Shown: positions 1 through 6,566, counted from the first letter of the stretch. The stretch: DNA of 9,261 bases from an uncultured Oscillibacter sp. (GCA_947245315.1 CAMXNV010000079.1:1-9261), one strand, 5' to 3'. The notes: generated from the sequence alone by a model not told the origin. A program made the numbers and translations.

Positions 1-116
1 ATACCCAGGCCAATGCCTGTGCCATGCAGTTCCTGAACGGCGAGTGGAAATACTGCTCCGTCGACGCCGAGACCACGGCCATGGTCTGGCCCGTCCCCGC
101 CTGGAACGAGCGCTGA
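1..116 (+). CDS. C-terminal end of a probable Liv-type ABC substrate-binding protein (5' truncated by window edge)
   Basis: An open frame enters from the left edge, with codons starting at base 3, and stops at TGA 114-116. It gives a 37-residue tail ending in VWPVPAWNER. The tail is too short to identify on its own. Its place directly before livH, in the same orientation, and its tryptophan/proline-rich end fit the last residues of an extracytoplasmic substrate-binding protein of the HAAT/Liv family (Peripla_BP_6 fold), which would capture the ligand outside the membrane and deliver it to LivHM. The function is inferred from gene order; the stop codon and reading frame are seen directly. The frame has the same G/C-ending codon style as its neighbours. 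The signal peptide and lipobox, if present, lie outside the window. Confidence 0.6.
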   Translation, partial: TQANACAMQFLNGEWKYCSVDAETTAMVWPVPAWNER

Positions 117-215
117 GCGTCCGGGGTCCCCTCTCCCGCCCGTCCGGGCGTCCTGGCGCGCGCGGTGGGCGGGGGCTAGGCCCCCCAAGCCTTTTACTGC
201 AAAGAGGGAGGATCT
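117..215 (+). terminator. Spacer between binding protein and livH with a GC hairpin; possible attenuator
   Basis: This 99-nt spacer is the longest gap inside the plus-strand operon. It holds a perfect 6-bp GC stem (GGGGGC 171-176, loop TAG, GCCCCC 180-185) followed by AAGCCTTTT. It also holds a smaller CGCCC/GGGCG stem at 137-141/146-150. In transporter operons, a stem after the binding-protein gene often trims or stabilises mRNA so that more binding protein than permease is made; that is general knowledge and was not tested here. The T-run is short and offset from the stem, so strong termination is unlikely. The livH ribosome binding site (GAGGGAGG, about 204-211) ends the spacer. Confidence 0.3.
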
Positions 216-1097
216 ATGCTGCAATTATACACCCAGGCACTGATAGACGGCCTTCTGCTGGGCGGCGTGTACGCGACGGTGGCCGTGGGCCTGAGCCTCT
301 GCTTCGGCGTCATGCGCATCGTCAACTGGGCCCACGGCGCGCTGCTGATGATGGCGATGTACCTGACCTACTACCTGGTCACCCTGGCCGGAATCAACGT
401 CTATCTGTGCTGTCTCATTACGGGAGCCGTCATGTTCGCCGTGGGCTACCTCCTGCAAAAGTTCCTGTTCTATAAGCTCATCGTCCGGGAAAAGGACCGG
501 GAGCCCGTCAACGTCCTGCTCTTCACCTCCGGCCTGGGCACCGCGCTGACCGCCGTGGCCCTGATCGTCTTCGGGGGCTTCGCCCTCCAGGCCCAGACCC
601 CCTACACCGGGAAGAGCTTGCAGATGGGCCCCTTTATCATCTCCCAGACCAAGCTGATCTCCTTTGTCATCGCCGTCGTCTCCACCCTTGTGCTGTTTTT
701 CTTTGTGAAGAAGACGGAGACCGGCCGCGCCATGAGCGCCACGTCCCAAAACCGCACGGTGGCCCGGCTGATGGGCATCCACGAGGAGAACATCTACTGC
801 CTGGCCATGGGCATCTCCCAGGCGATGGTGGGCATCTCCGCGTCCCTGCTGATCTCTTTTTACCCTGTGTCCAACTCCGTCGGCGTGCTGTTCAGCTTCA
901 AGTCCTTCATCATCGTGGTGCTGGGGGGCAAGGGCAGCATCATGGGCTGCCTCCTGGGGGGCCTGGTCGTCGGCGTGATTGAAAAATTCTTCGGCACCAT
1001 GTTCAACGACGCCACGTCCCAAATTGTGCTCTTCATGCTGTTCGTTTTGATCCTGCTGTTCAAACCCTCTGGAATTCTGGGCAAGGAAAAGGAGTGA
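216..1097 (+). CDS. livH: LivH-type branched-chain amino acid ABC transporter permease
   Basis: This is a 293-residue polytopic inner-membrane permease, one half of the channel of a Liv/HAAT importer. The N-terminal block at residues 12-41 (GLLLGGVYATVAVG through FGVMRIVNWAHG) is the hallmark of LivH, where the loop ending in N-AHG follows the first membrane helix. The cytoplasmic coupling loop lies around residues 168-188 (ETGRAMSATSQNRTVARLMG), the late VVLGGKGSIMGCLLGG block at 234-249, and the usual KPSGILG end at 283-289. Length matches the family (about 290-310). The start is ATG 216, 4-5 nt after a GAGGGAGG site. It ends 6 nt before livM. It should pair with LivM in the membrane and be driven by LivG/LivF. 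The family is clear; the ligand is not determined by this subunit. Confidence 0.93.
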   Translation: MLQLYTQALIDGLLLGGVYATVAVGLSLCFGVMRIVNWAHGALLMMAMYLTYYLVTLAGINVYLCCLITGAVMFAVGYLLQKFLFYKLIVREKDREPVNVLLFTSGLGTALTAVALIVFGGFALQAQTPYTGKSLQMGPFIISQTKLISFVIAVVSTLVLFFFVKKTETGRAMSATSQNRTVARLMGIHEENIYCLAMGISQAMVGISASLLISFYPVSNSVGVLFSFKSFIIVVLGGKGSIMGCLLGGLVVGVIEKFFGTMFNDATSQIVLFMLFVLILLFKPSGILGKEKE

Positions 1098-1103
1098 GAT
1101 GCG

Positions 1104-2120
1104 ATGAAAAAACTGGTGCGGAAGCCGGGCCGGGCCTTTGGTGTCCTTTTGCTGGCGGCCCTGCTTCTCTTCCCCGCCGTGGTCTCCCAGCAGTTCACGA
1201 TTAACTCCTTCTGCCTGGTGTTCCTCTACGCCTATTGGGCCTCCTCCTGGAACATCCTGGGGGGGTACACCGGGCAGATGTCTCTGGGACACGCCTGCTT
1301 CGTCGGCCTGGGCGCCTATACCACCGCGGTCCTCTTCAGCCACTTCCACTGCTCGCCCTGGATCGGCCTGCTGGCGGCCGGGCTGGTGGCGGGGCTCGCG
1401 TCCCTGGTGATCGGAATCCCCTGCTTTAAGCTGAAGGGCTCCTACTTCACCCTGTCCACCGTGGCCCTGTGCCACGTGTTCCGGATTGTCTTCAACACCA
1501 ACAGCACCCTCTTCGGCCTGGAGACCGGCGCGGCCCAGGGCATGAAGCTCCCCTGGCGGGGCGGCCTGGCGGCCATGCAGTTCCTGGACAAGCGGAGCTA
1601 TTACTACATCATCCTGGGCATGCTGCTGCTGGTGCTGCTGGTGTCCTACGCCATCAAGCGCTCCAAGCTGGGCTACTACCTGGCCGCCATCCGCACGAAC
1701 CAGGACGCGGCGGCCTCCCTGGGCGTCAACGTCCTGGGCATGAAGCTGACCGCCATGTTCATCAGCGCCTTCTTCACCGCCATGGGCGGCGGGCTCTACG
1801 CCATGTTCCTGCAATACATCGATCCCAACAGCGTCTTTGCCTACGACCTGTCCGTCAAGATCATGGTTCTGGCCGTGGTGGGCGGCGGAGGCACCCTCTG
1901 GGGCCCCATCGTCGGCGCGTCGTTGCTGGTGCCGGTGCAGCAGATTCTCAACTCCCGCCTGGGGGCCAACCTGGCCGGCCTGGCCCTGGCCGTCTACGGC
2001 GTCGTGCTGATGATCGTCATCTACTTTATGCCCAAGGGCTTCTTGGACACCATTCTCCGCTGGCTGCGCAAGCTGCGGGAAAAACTCGGTAAGCCGAAGG
2101 AAGGACAGGTGTGCCGATGA
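1104..2120 (+). CDS. livM: LivM-type branched-chain amino acid ABC transporter permease
   Basis: This is a 338-residue permease and the partner of LivH. The family signature NILGGYTGQMSLGHACFVGLG is at residues 50-70. The coupling loop around 187-211 (SKLGYYLAAIRTNQDAAASLG) contacts the ATPases. A glycine-rich GGGGTLWGPIVGA block lies at 260-272 and the typical MPKGF near the end at 309-313. A basic N-terminus (MKKLVRKPGR) leads into the first of several hydrophobic helices, and the C-terminal tail is basic and cytoplasmic. The start ATG 1104 follows AAGGAG at 1089-1094. An ATG at 1099 runs straight into a stop and is not used. The stop overlaps the livG ATG by 4 nt (ATGA), implying coupled translation. 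No lesions were seen. Confidence 0.93.
   Translation: MKKLVRKPGRAFGVLLLAALLLFPAVVSQQFTINSFCLVFLYAYWASSWNILGGYTGQMSLGHACFVGLGAYTTAVLFSHFHCSPWIGLLAAGLVAGLASLVIGIPCFKLKGSYFTLSTVALCHVFRIVFNTNSTLFGLETGAAQGMKLPWRGGLAAMQFLDKRSYYYIILGMLLLVLLVSYAIKRSKLGYYLAAIRTNQDAAASLGVNVLGMKLTAMFISAFFTAMGGGLYAMFLQYIDPNSVFAYDLSVKIMVLAVVGGGGTLWGPIVGASLLVPVQQILNSRLGANLAGLALAVYGVVLMIVIYFMPKGFLDTILRWLRKLREKLGKPKEGQVCR
2097..2119 (+). promoter_or_regulatory. livG ribosome binding site and start choice
   Basis: AAGGAAGGACAGG at 2097-2109 sits inside the end of livM. Two starts are possible: GTG 2111 (about 5 nt after AAGGA) and ATG 2117 (7 nt after the last AGG, and overlapping the livM stop as ATGA). ATG 2117 is preferred because MSEYILET is the usual N-terminal form of LivG and because a 4-nt overlap is the common coupling arrangement. 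Using GTG would add only two residues. Confidence 0.5.
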
Positions 2121-2851
2121 GCGAGTATATTCTGGAAACCCAACACCTCGTCATGCAGTTCGGCGGCCTGATCGCCACCAACGACGTGTCCATCCGCTGC
2201 CGGGAGCATGAGATCGTGGGCCTGATCGGCGCCAACGGCGCCGGGAAGACCACCCTGTTCAACATGATCTCCGGCCAGCTGAAGCCCAAGTCCGGCAAGG
2301 TGATCTTCAAGGGAAACGAAATCCAGGGGTCCTCCCCCCACCAGGCCTGCCGCATGGGCATCGGCCGGACCCACCAGATCGTCCAGCCCTTCGCGGACCT
2401 GACGGTTCTGGAGAACGTCATGGTGGGCGCGCTGCTGAAGCACGCCTCCGTGGCCGTCGCCCGGGAGAAGGCGGAGGCCATTCTGGAGCAGGTGGGCCTC
2501 ACGCCCCGCCGGGACGTCAAGGGCGGCGACCTGAACCTGCCGGAGCTGAAGCGCATGGAGCTGGCCCGGGCCCTGGCCACGGAGCCGGAGCTGCTGCTGC
2601 TGGACGAGGTCATGGCCGGACTGAACCCCACGGACTGCCAGGGGGTGGTGGAGCTCATTCTCCGCATCCGGGACAGCGGCATGTCCATCATCCTCATCGA
2701 GCACGTGATGAAAGCGGTCATGTCGCTGTCGGACCACCTCTATGTCCTGAACCAGGGCTGCCTGATCTCACAGGGCTCCGTGGAGGAGGTCACCAACGAT
2801 CCGGCGGTGATCGCGTCGTATTTGGGGGAGAAGAAAAGTGCTGAAACTTGA
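2117..2851 (+). CDS. livG: LivG-type ABC transporter ATP-binding protein with a noncanonical signature motif
   Basis: This is a 244-residue cytoplasmic ATPase of the Liv importer. Walker A is GANGAGKTT (residues 38-46). The Q-loop is in RTHQIVQPF (Q87). Walker B is ELLLLDE (158-164), followed by VMAGLNP (D-loop region). The switch histidine is H196 (LIEHVM). Length is close to family members (about 245-255). The odd point is the ABC signature: where LSGGQ or LSYGQ is expected, residues 139-145 read LNLPELK before RMELARALA, and Walker B ends DEV instead of DEP. A DEVMAGL variant with a relaxed signature occurs in a subgroup of LivG-like proteins, to my recollection, so it may be a subfamily trait and not damage. 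The gene overlaps livF by 14 nt. Confidence 0.9.
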   Translation: MSEYILETQHLVMQFGGLIATNDVSIRCREHEIVGLIGANGAGKTTLFNMISGQLKPKSGKVIFKGNEIQGSSPHQACRMGIGRTHQIVQPFADLTVLENVMVGALLKHASVAVAREKAEAILEQVGLTPRRDVKGGDLNLPELKRMELARALATEPELLLLDEVMAGLNPTDCQGVVELILRIRDSGMSIILIEHVMKAVMSLSDHLYVLNQGCLISQGSVEEVTNDPAVIASYLGEKKSAET

Positions 2852-3542
2852 GAATATTCATGTGAATTACGGCCAGTTTGAGGTTCTGCGCGGCATATCC
2901 CTCGAAATTCACGAGGGGGAGATCGTGGCTCTGCTGGGCAGCAACGGCGCCGGAAAATCCACCACCATCAACACCATCATGGGCCTCACCCAGCTGCGGG
3001 AGGGAGACATTCTCTTCAACGGCGAGTCCATCAAGGACCTGCGCACCCACGAGCGGGTGCAGAAGGGAATCGTGGTCTGCCCCGAGGGGCGGAAGCTCTT
3101 CCCCCACATGAGCGTCTACGACAACCTGCTGATCGGCTCCTACTCTCCCCACGCCCGGGCAAAGCGGGCCGAGAACCTGGACCTCTGCTTCCAGCTGTTC
3201 CCCAAGCTCTACGAGCGCCGGAACCAGGCCGCCAGGACCATGTCCGGCGGCGAGCAGCAGATGTGCGCCATCGCCCGGGCCCTGATGTCCGACCCGAAGA
3301 TTCTCATGCTGGACGAACCCTCCCTGGGCCTCGCGCCGGTCATTGTGCAGAAAATCTTCGACACGCTGGTGGAGATCAACAAGAAGGGCCTGACCATCCT
3401 CCTGGTGGAGCAGAACGTCATGGCCTCCCTGGAAATCGCCTCCAGGGGCTACATCATTGAAACCGGAGAGAACATCATCAACGGAGAGGCCCAGGAGATG
3501 CTCCACAGCGAGGACGTGAAAAAGGCCTACCTGGGCATCTGA
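2838..3542 (+). CDS. livF: LivF-type ABC transporter ATP-binding protein
   Basis: This is a 234-residue cytoplasmic ATPase that pairs with LivG beneath LivHM. Walker A is GSNGAGKST (34-42). The LivF-specific CPEGRKLFP replaces a normal Q-loop segment (81-89). The signature is MSGGEQQ (135-141), Walker B is ILMLDEP (155-161) with SLGLAP after it, and the H-loop carries LVEQN (Q192 in place of histidine, as usual in LivF). The C-terminus YLGI is the classic LivF ending and the length is typical. Translation starts at GTG 2838, inside the end of livG, 7 nt after GGGGGAG at 2824-2830. No in-frame ATG lies nearby that would keep the conserved KLENIHVNYG start. The overlap implies that LivG and LivF are made in matched amounts. 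Confidence 0.93.
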   Translation: MLKLENIHVNYGQFEVLRGISLEIHEGEIVALLGSNGAGKSTTINTIMGLTQLREGDILFNGESIKDLRTHERVQKGIVVCPEGRKLFPHMSVYDNLLIGSYSPHARAKRAENLDLCFQLFPKLYERRNQAARTMSGGEQQMCAIARALMSDPKILMLDEPSLGLAPVIVQKIFDTLVEINKKGLTILLVEQNVMASLEIASRGYIIETGENIINGEAQEMLHSEDVKKAYLGI

Positions 3543-3577
3543 GAACCCTCTCGAATCAACGTAAAAGGAGTGCGTCT

Positions 3578-4615
3578 ATGAAACAGCTGGTGCTGACCGC
3601 CTTCCACAAGGTGGAGACGGTGGAAGCTCCGATTCCCCAGCCGGGCCCCGGCGAAGCCGTCATCCAGATCCGGTACGCCGGCATCTGCGGGTCCGATCTC
3701 CATGTCTTTGCCGGCCTGCACCCCACCGCCAAGCCCCCGCTGGTGATGGGCCACGAGGCCTGCGGAACCCTGTACGCCATCAACGCCCCCCGGACGGACC
3801 TCAAGGTGGGCGACCTGGTCTGCTGCCACACGGTGAAGCCCTGCGGCGCCTGTGAATACTGCTCCACCGGTCGGGAGAACCTCTGCCGGGAGGTCAAGAT
3901 CATGGGCACCAACTTCGACGGGGTCTTCACCCAGTACATCCTGGTGGACGCCAACCGCGTCATCCCCTTCCGCCCGGGCGTGGATCCCAAGGTGGCGGCC
4001 CTGGTGGAACCCCTGACCGTGGGCGTCCACGACCTGCGCCGCTCCGGCCTCCGGGCGGGCGAGACCGTCTTTATCAGCGGGGCGGGGCCCATCGGCCTCA
4101 TCATCGGCACCATGTGCCGCTTTGCCGGGGCCTCTCAGGTGGTCCTGTCGGAGCTGGACCCGGTCCGCATCCAGATGGCCGAGAACTTCGGCTTCTCCGT
4201 GGTGAATCCCACTCAGGAGGACTTCGCCGATGCCTGCCGGGAGCTCTCCGGCGGGGACGGCTTCGACAAGGCCTTTGAGATCGCCGCCGTCCAGTCCAGC
4301 TTCGACATCTGCGTCCAGCAGCTCCGGCGGGGGGGCACCCTGATCCAGGTGGGCATGCCCCCTGCGGGGAAGGTCTTCGGCCTGGACATCAACAAGATCA
4401 TCTACAGCGAGTGCTGCCTGCTGGGCGTCCGGCACCACACCATGTCGGACATGCAGACCGCCGCCAAGCTCATCAACTCCGGCGTGCTGAACAGCCAGCT
4501 GGAGCGGCTGGTCTCCGCCGTCTATCCCCTGGAGCAGAGCATGGAGGCCCTCCACCGGGCGGAGACGGACAAGCACATGCTCCGGGTCCTGATCGACTTC
4601 TCGGACGCGAACTAA
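3578..4615 (+). CDS. Zinc-dependent medium-chain alcohol/polyol dehydrogenase
   Basis: This 345-residue protein is a complete MDR-superfamily dehydrogenase of the threonine/sorbitol/idonate dehydrogenase type. It should oxidise a secondary alcohol to a ketone with NAD in the cytoplasm. Catalytic zinc ligands are C37 (GICGSD), H59-E60 (MGHEACG) and E144 (LVEPL). The structural zinc cysteines C89, C92, C95 and C103 are all present. The nucleotide fold carries GAGPIG (168-173), with acidic E192 at the end of the next strand, which favours NAD over NADP. ATG 3578 follows AAAAGGAG at 3563-3570, with a 7-nt spacer. It sits 35 nt after livF and 12 nt before an SDR gene, so it is probably cotranscribed with the importer. 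The exact substrate cannot be read from sequence; tdh, gutB/sord or idnD-like activity are all possible. Confidence 0.9.
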   Translation: MKQLVLTAFHKVETVEAPIPQPGPGEAVIQIRYAGICGSDLHVFAGLHPTAKPPLVMGHEACGTLYAINAPRTDLKVGDLVCCHTVKPCGACEYCSTGRENLCREVKIMGTNFDGVFTQYILVDANRVIPFRPGVDPKVAALVEPLTVGVHDLRRSGLRAGETVFISGAGPIGLIIGTMCRFAGASQVVLSELDPVRIQMAENFGFSVVNPTQEDFADACRELSGGDGFDKAFEIAAVQSSFDICVQQLRRGGTLIQVGMPPAGKVFGLDINKIIYSECCLLGVRHHTMSDMQTAAKLINSGVLNSQLERLVSAVYPLEQSMEALHRAETDKHMLRVLIDFSDAN

Positions 4616-4627
4616 GGGGGAAGCGCC

Positions 4628-5416
4628 ATGTCCGTTGAAATCTCCCTGAAGGGCCAAAACGCCGTGGTCACCGGCGGCGCCGGGGGCATGGGCCGGACCA
4701 CCTCCCTGCTGCTGGCCCAGGCCGGGGCCAACGTCCTGATCGCGGACCGGGACGAAGAGGCGGCAAAGCGCACCGCCGCCGAGCTGGAAGCGCGCTGGCC
4801 GGTCAAGGCCGCCGCCTGCCGCTGCGACGTCACCGTCAAGGCGGAAGTGGAGGCCATGGTGGCCGCCGCCCTGGAGGCCTTCGGCCGCATCGATATCCTG
4901 AACCACATCGCCGGTATGAGCACCAAGGTGGACTTCCTGGAGATTTCCGAGGAGACCTATGACCTGCTCATGGACGTCAACGCCAAGGGCGCCTTCCTGG
5001 TGAACCAGGCCGTCCTCCGGGTCATGATCCCCAACGGGTCCGGAAAGATCGTGAACATGTCCTCCATGTCCGGCAAGGAGGGCTTCCACACCAACGTGGC
5101 CTACTCGGCGGCCAAATTCGCGGTGACGGGAATGACCCAGGCCATCGCCAAATACGCCGCCCCCTATCACATCAATGTCAACTGCGTCTGCCCGGGCATT
5201 GTTCACACCCAAATCTGGGACCGCCTGCTGGCGGACGTGAAGGACGCCGGGGGAGACCCCGAGGCCTATTGGCAGGAGCGGATCTCCACCATCCCCCTGA
5301 AGCGCCCCCAGACGGAGGAGGACGTCGCCCGCATGTTCCTCTACCTCTCCTCCCCCTGGGCGGACAACCTGACGGGCCAGGCGGTGAACGTGACCGGCGG
5401 GCTGATTCTCCATTGA
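4628..5416 (+). CDS. Classical short-chain dehydrogenase/reductase (SDR), NAD-type
   Basis: This 262-residue protein is a complete classical SDR with a Rossmann fold. The dinucleotide site is TGGAGGMG (15-22). D40 at the end of strand 2 (LIADRD) predicts NAD preference. D67 lies in CDVT. The catalytic residues are N118 (VNAKG), S145/S146 (NMSSMSG), Y159 and K163 (YSAAK). CPGIVHT follows at 188-194 and TGQAVNVTGG at 249-258. The usual NNAG motif reads NHIAG (92-96), a modest deviation. The start ATG 4628 follows GGGGGA at 4616-4621. As the last gene before a strong terminator, and 12 nt after the zinc dehydrogenase, it probably works in the same pathway, for example oxidising a second hydroxyl or reducing the ketone product. 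A fatty-acid reductase (FabG) role is less likely given the context. Its C-terminal style resembles sorbitol/hexitol SDRs. Confidence 0.9.
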   Translation: MSVEISLKGQNAVVTGGAGGMGRTTSLLLAQAGANVLIADRDEEAAKRTAAELEARWPVKAAACRCDVTVKAEVEAMVAAALEAFGRIDILNHIAGMSTKVDFLEISEETYDLLMDVNAKGAFLVNQAVLRVMIPNGSGKIVNMSSMSGKEGFHTNVAYSAAKFAVTGMTQAIAKYAAPYHINVNCVCPGIVHTQIWDRLLADVKDAGGDPEAYWQERISTIPLKRPQTEEDVARMFLYLSSPWADNLTGQAVNVTGGLILH

Positions 5417-5445
5417 GCTTGCAAAACTAATCCAATAGAGAAGCA

Positions 5446-5478
5446 CGAAAAAATCTGCCTCACCGGCAGATTTTTTCG
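5446..5478. terminator. Bidirectional Rho-independent terminator between convergent operons
   Basis: A perfect 14-bp stem (5446-5459 with 5465-5478) closes on the 5-nt loop TCACC. The stem begins CGAAAAAATCTGCC and ends with six T residues on the plus strand. By symmetry it gives six T residues on the minus strand. It lies 30 nt after the SDR stop and 25 nt before the arcC end, so one hairpin can stop transcription from both sides. The rest of the gap 5417-5502 shows no gene. Confidence 0.9.
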
Positions 5479-5502
5479 CGTTTATTCCTTCCCGGAAAGC
5501 GC

Positions 5503-6453
5503 TCAGGCAAAGGTCACCACAGTCCCCGCCTTCCCCTCCAGGGCCTCCACCGCCCGGTCCAGGGAGGTGATGACCGCCTTCTTCCCCGGGTTGTTCCGGA
5601 CGAACTTCATGGCGGCCTGTACCTTGGGCAGCATGCTGCCCGCGGCAAAGTGGCCCTCCTCCGTGTAGCGGGCCGCCTCCTCCAGGGACATGTGGGCCAG
5701 GTTCCGCTGCTCCGGGCGGCCCCAGTAGATGGCCACCTGCTCCACCTCCGTCAGGATCATCAGCACGTCAGCGTCCACCTGCTCCGCCAGCAGCTCCGCG
5801 GCAAAGTCCTTGTCGATGACCGCCGCCACGCCCTCCAGCTCTCCTCGGTCCGTCTCGATCACCGGAACGCCGCCGCCTCCGCAGGTGACCACGATGGTGT
5901 CGTCCCACAGGTTCCGCACCTCGTCGATCTCCACGATCCGGCGGGGCAGCGGCGAGGGCACCACCCGCCGGTAGCCCCGCCCGGCGTCCTCCTTCATCAC
6001 ATAGCCCTTCTCCCTTTGGAGGGTCTCCGCCTCCTCCCGGCTGTAGAAGGGGCCGATGGGCTTGCTGGGATTCTGGAAGGCCGGGTCTCCCGGCTCCACC
6101 ACCACCTGGGTCACCAGGCTCACCACGGGGATATGCAAATTCCGCTTGGCCAGGGCGTAGCGCAGGGCCTGCTGGATGTGGTAGCCGATATAGCCCTGGC
6201 TCATGGCCCCGCAGACGTCGAAGGGCATGGCCGGAACCACGTCCCTGGCCGTCTCACTGGCCAGCAGGATGCGGCCCACCTGGGGGCCGTTGCCGTGGAC
6301 CATCGCCAGCTCGTAGCCCCGGGCGCTGAGCTCCGCCAGGTTCCCGCAGGTCTTTTTCACCACGTTCAGCTGGGCCTCCGCCGTGGGGCCGCTGTTCTTC
6401 GACTGGAGGGCGTTGCCCCCCAGGGCTATGACAATTCGTTCTGCTTTTTCCAT
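5503..6453 (-). CDS. arcC: Carbamate kinase
   Basis: This 316-residue protein is a complete carbamate kinase of the amino-acid-kinase fold. In vivo it usually converts carbamoyl phosphate plus ADP to ATP, ammonia and CO2 in the cytoplasm. Motifs in order: ALGGNAL (10-16), HGNGPQVG (53-60), NPSKPIGPFY with K131 (128-137), DAGRGYRRVVPSP (156-168), CGGGGVPV (191-198), VIDKDFAAELLA with K215 (212-223), and GSMLPKVQAA with K277 (272-281). Length is standard (about 310-317). ATG 6453 follows AAAGGAAG at 6459-6466. No ornithine carbamoyltransferase or arginine deiminase is visible in the window. The neighbour upstream on the same strand is a YgeY-type hydrolase, so the carbamoyl phosphate may come from ureido or purine breakdown and not from arginine. 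It could be a YqeA-like paralogue. Confidence 0.94.
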   Translation of the reverse strand: MEKAERIVIALGGNALQSKNSGPTAEAQLNVVKKTCGNLAELSARGYELAMVHGNGPQVGRILLASETARDVVPAMPFDVCGAMSQGYIGYHIQQALRYALAKRNLHIPVVSLVTQVVVEPGDPAFQNPSKPIGPFYSREEAETLQREKGYVMKEDAGRGYRRVVPSPLPRRIVEIDEVRNLWDDTIVVTCGGGGVPVIETDRGELEGVAAVIDKDFAAELLAEQVDADVLMILTEVEQVAIYWGRPEQRNLAHMSLEEAARYTEEGHFAAGSMLPKVQAAMKFVRNNPGKKAVITSLDRAVEALEGKAGTVVTFA

Positions 6454-6489
6454 GGTTTCTTCCTTTCACATGCATTAGAGGGTGTCTTC

Positions 6490-6521
6490 TAGGGCCTCCG
6501 CCGCCGGAATTCCGCCCCCTA
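6490..6521. repeat. Imperfect inverted repeat bounded by TAGGG/CCCTA
   Basis: TAGGG at 6490-6494 pairs with CCCTA at 6517-6521, and a perfect 10-nt palindrome CGGAATTCCG lies inside at 6505-6514. The region between them pairs only partly. It abuts the larger palindrome at 6526-6566, so the two may form one composite element. It could be chance in GC-rich DNA. Confidence 0.3.
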
Positions 6522-6525
6522 CAGT

Positions 6526-6566
6526 TTGTCCCGCCGGGCGAAAAGTATTTTCACCCGGCGGGACAA
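6526..6566 (-). repeat. Long near-perfect palindrome (hairpin) upstream of arcC
   Basis: Arms 6526-6538 and 6554-6566 are perfectly complementary (13 bp, TTGTCCCGCCGGG on the plus strand). One C/A mismatch (6539/6553) follows, then 5 more pairs (6540-6544 with 6548-6552) close on a 3-nt loop. On the minus-strand transcript the mismatch becomes a G-U pair, so the RNA folds as an unbroken 19-bp hairpin. No T-run follows it on the minus strand, so it is not a standard terminator. It may be a dispersed REP/MITE-like repeat, an RNA-stability or processing element, or an operator. Confidence 0.6.

Noticed and set aside
44..475. Arg/Gly-rich plus-strand frame over the start of livH
   Set aside because: It is out of frame with both the binding-protein tail and livH, has extreme Arg content, and lies over conserved LivH motifs.
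225..1814. Very long open frame (over 500 codons) on the minus strand across livH and livM
   Set aside because: It is a mirror of G/C-ending codons in real membrane-protein genes. Its translation is rich in His, Gln, Gly and Asp with no recognisable domain, and it crosses two clear genes.
3578..4615. Naming the zinc dehydrogenase as L-threonine dehydrogenase (tdh)
   Set aside because: Zinc ligands and fold fit many MDR members. No partner 2-amino-3-ketobutyrate CoA ligase is present and the SDR neighbour points more to a polyol, so a specific symbol is not supported.
3527..5446. Minus-strand open frame of over 600 codons opposite the two dehydrogenases
   Set aside because: Same codon-bias artefact. 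The product is low-complexity His/Gly/Asp/Val-rich, with no ribosome binding site or domain, while the plus strand encodes two complete enzymes with all catalytic residues.
6526..6566. Treating the palindrome as a Rho-independent terminator
   Set aside because: Neither strand has a T-run after the stem; the minus strand continues ACTGTAGGGG.
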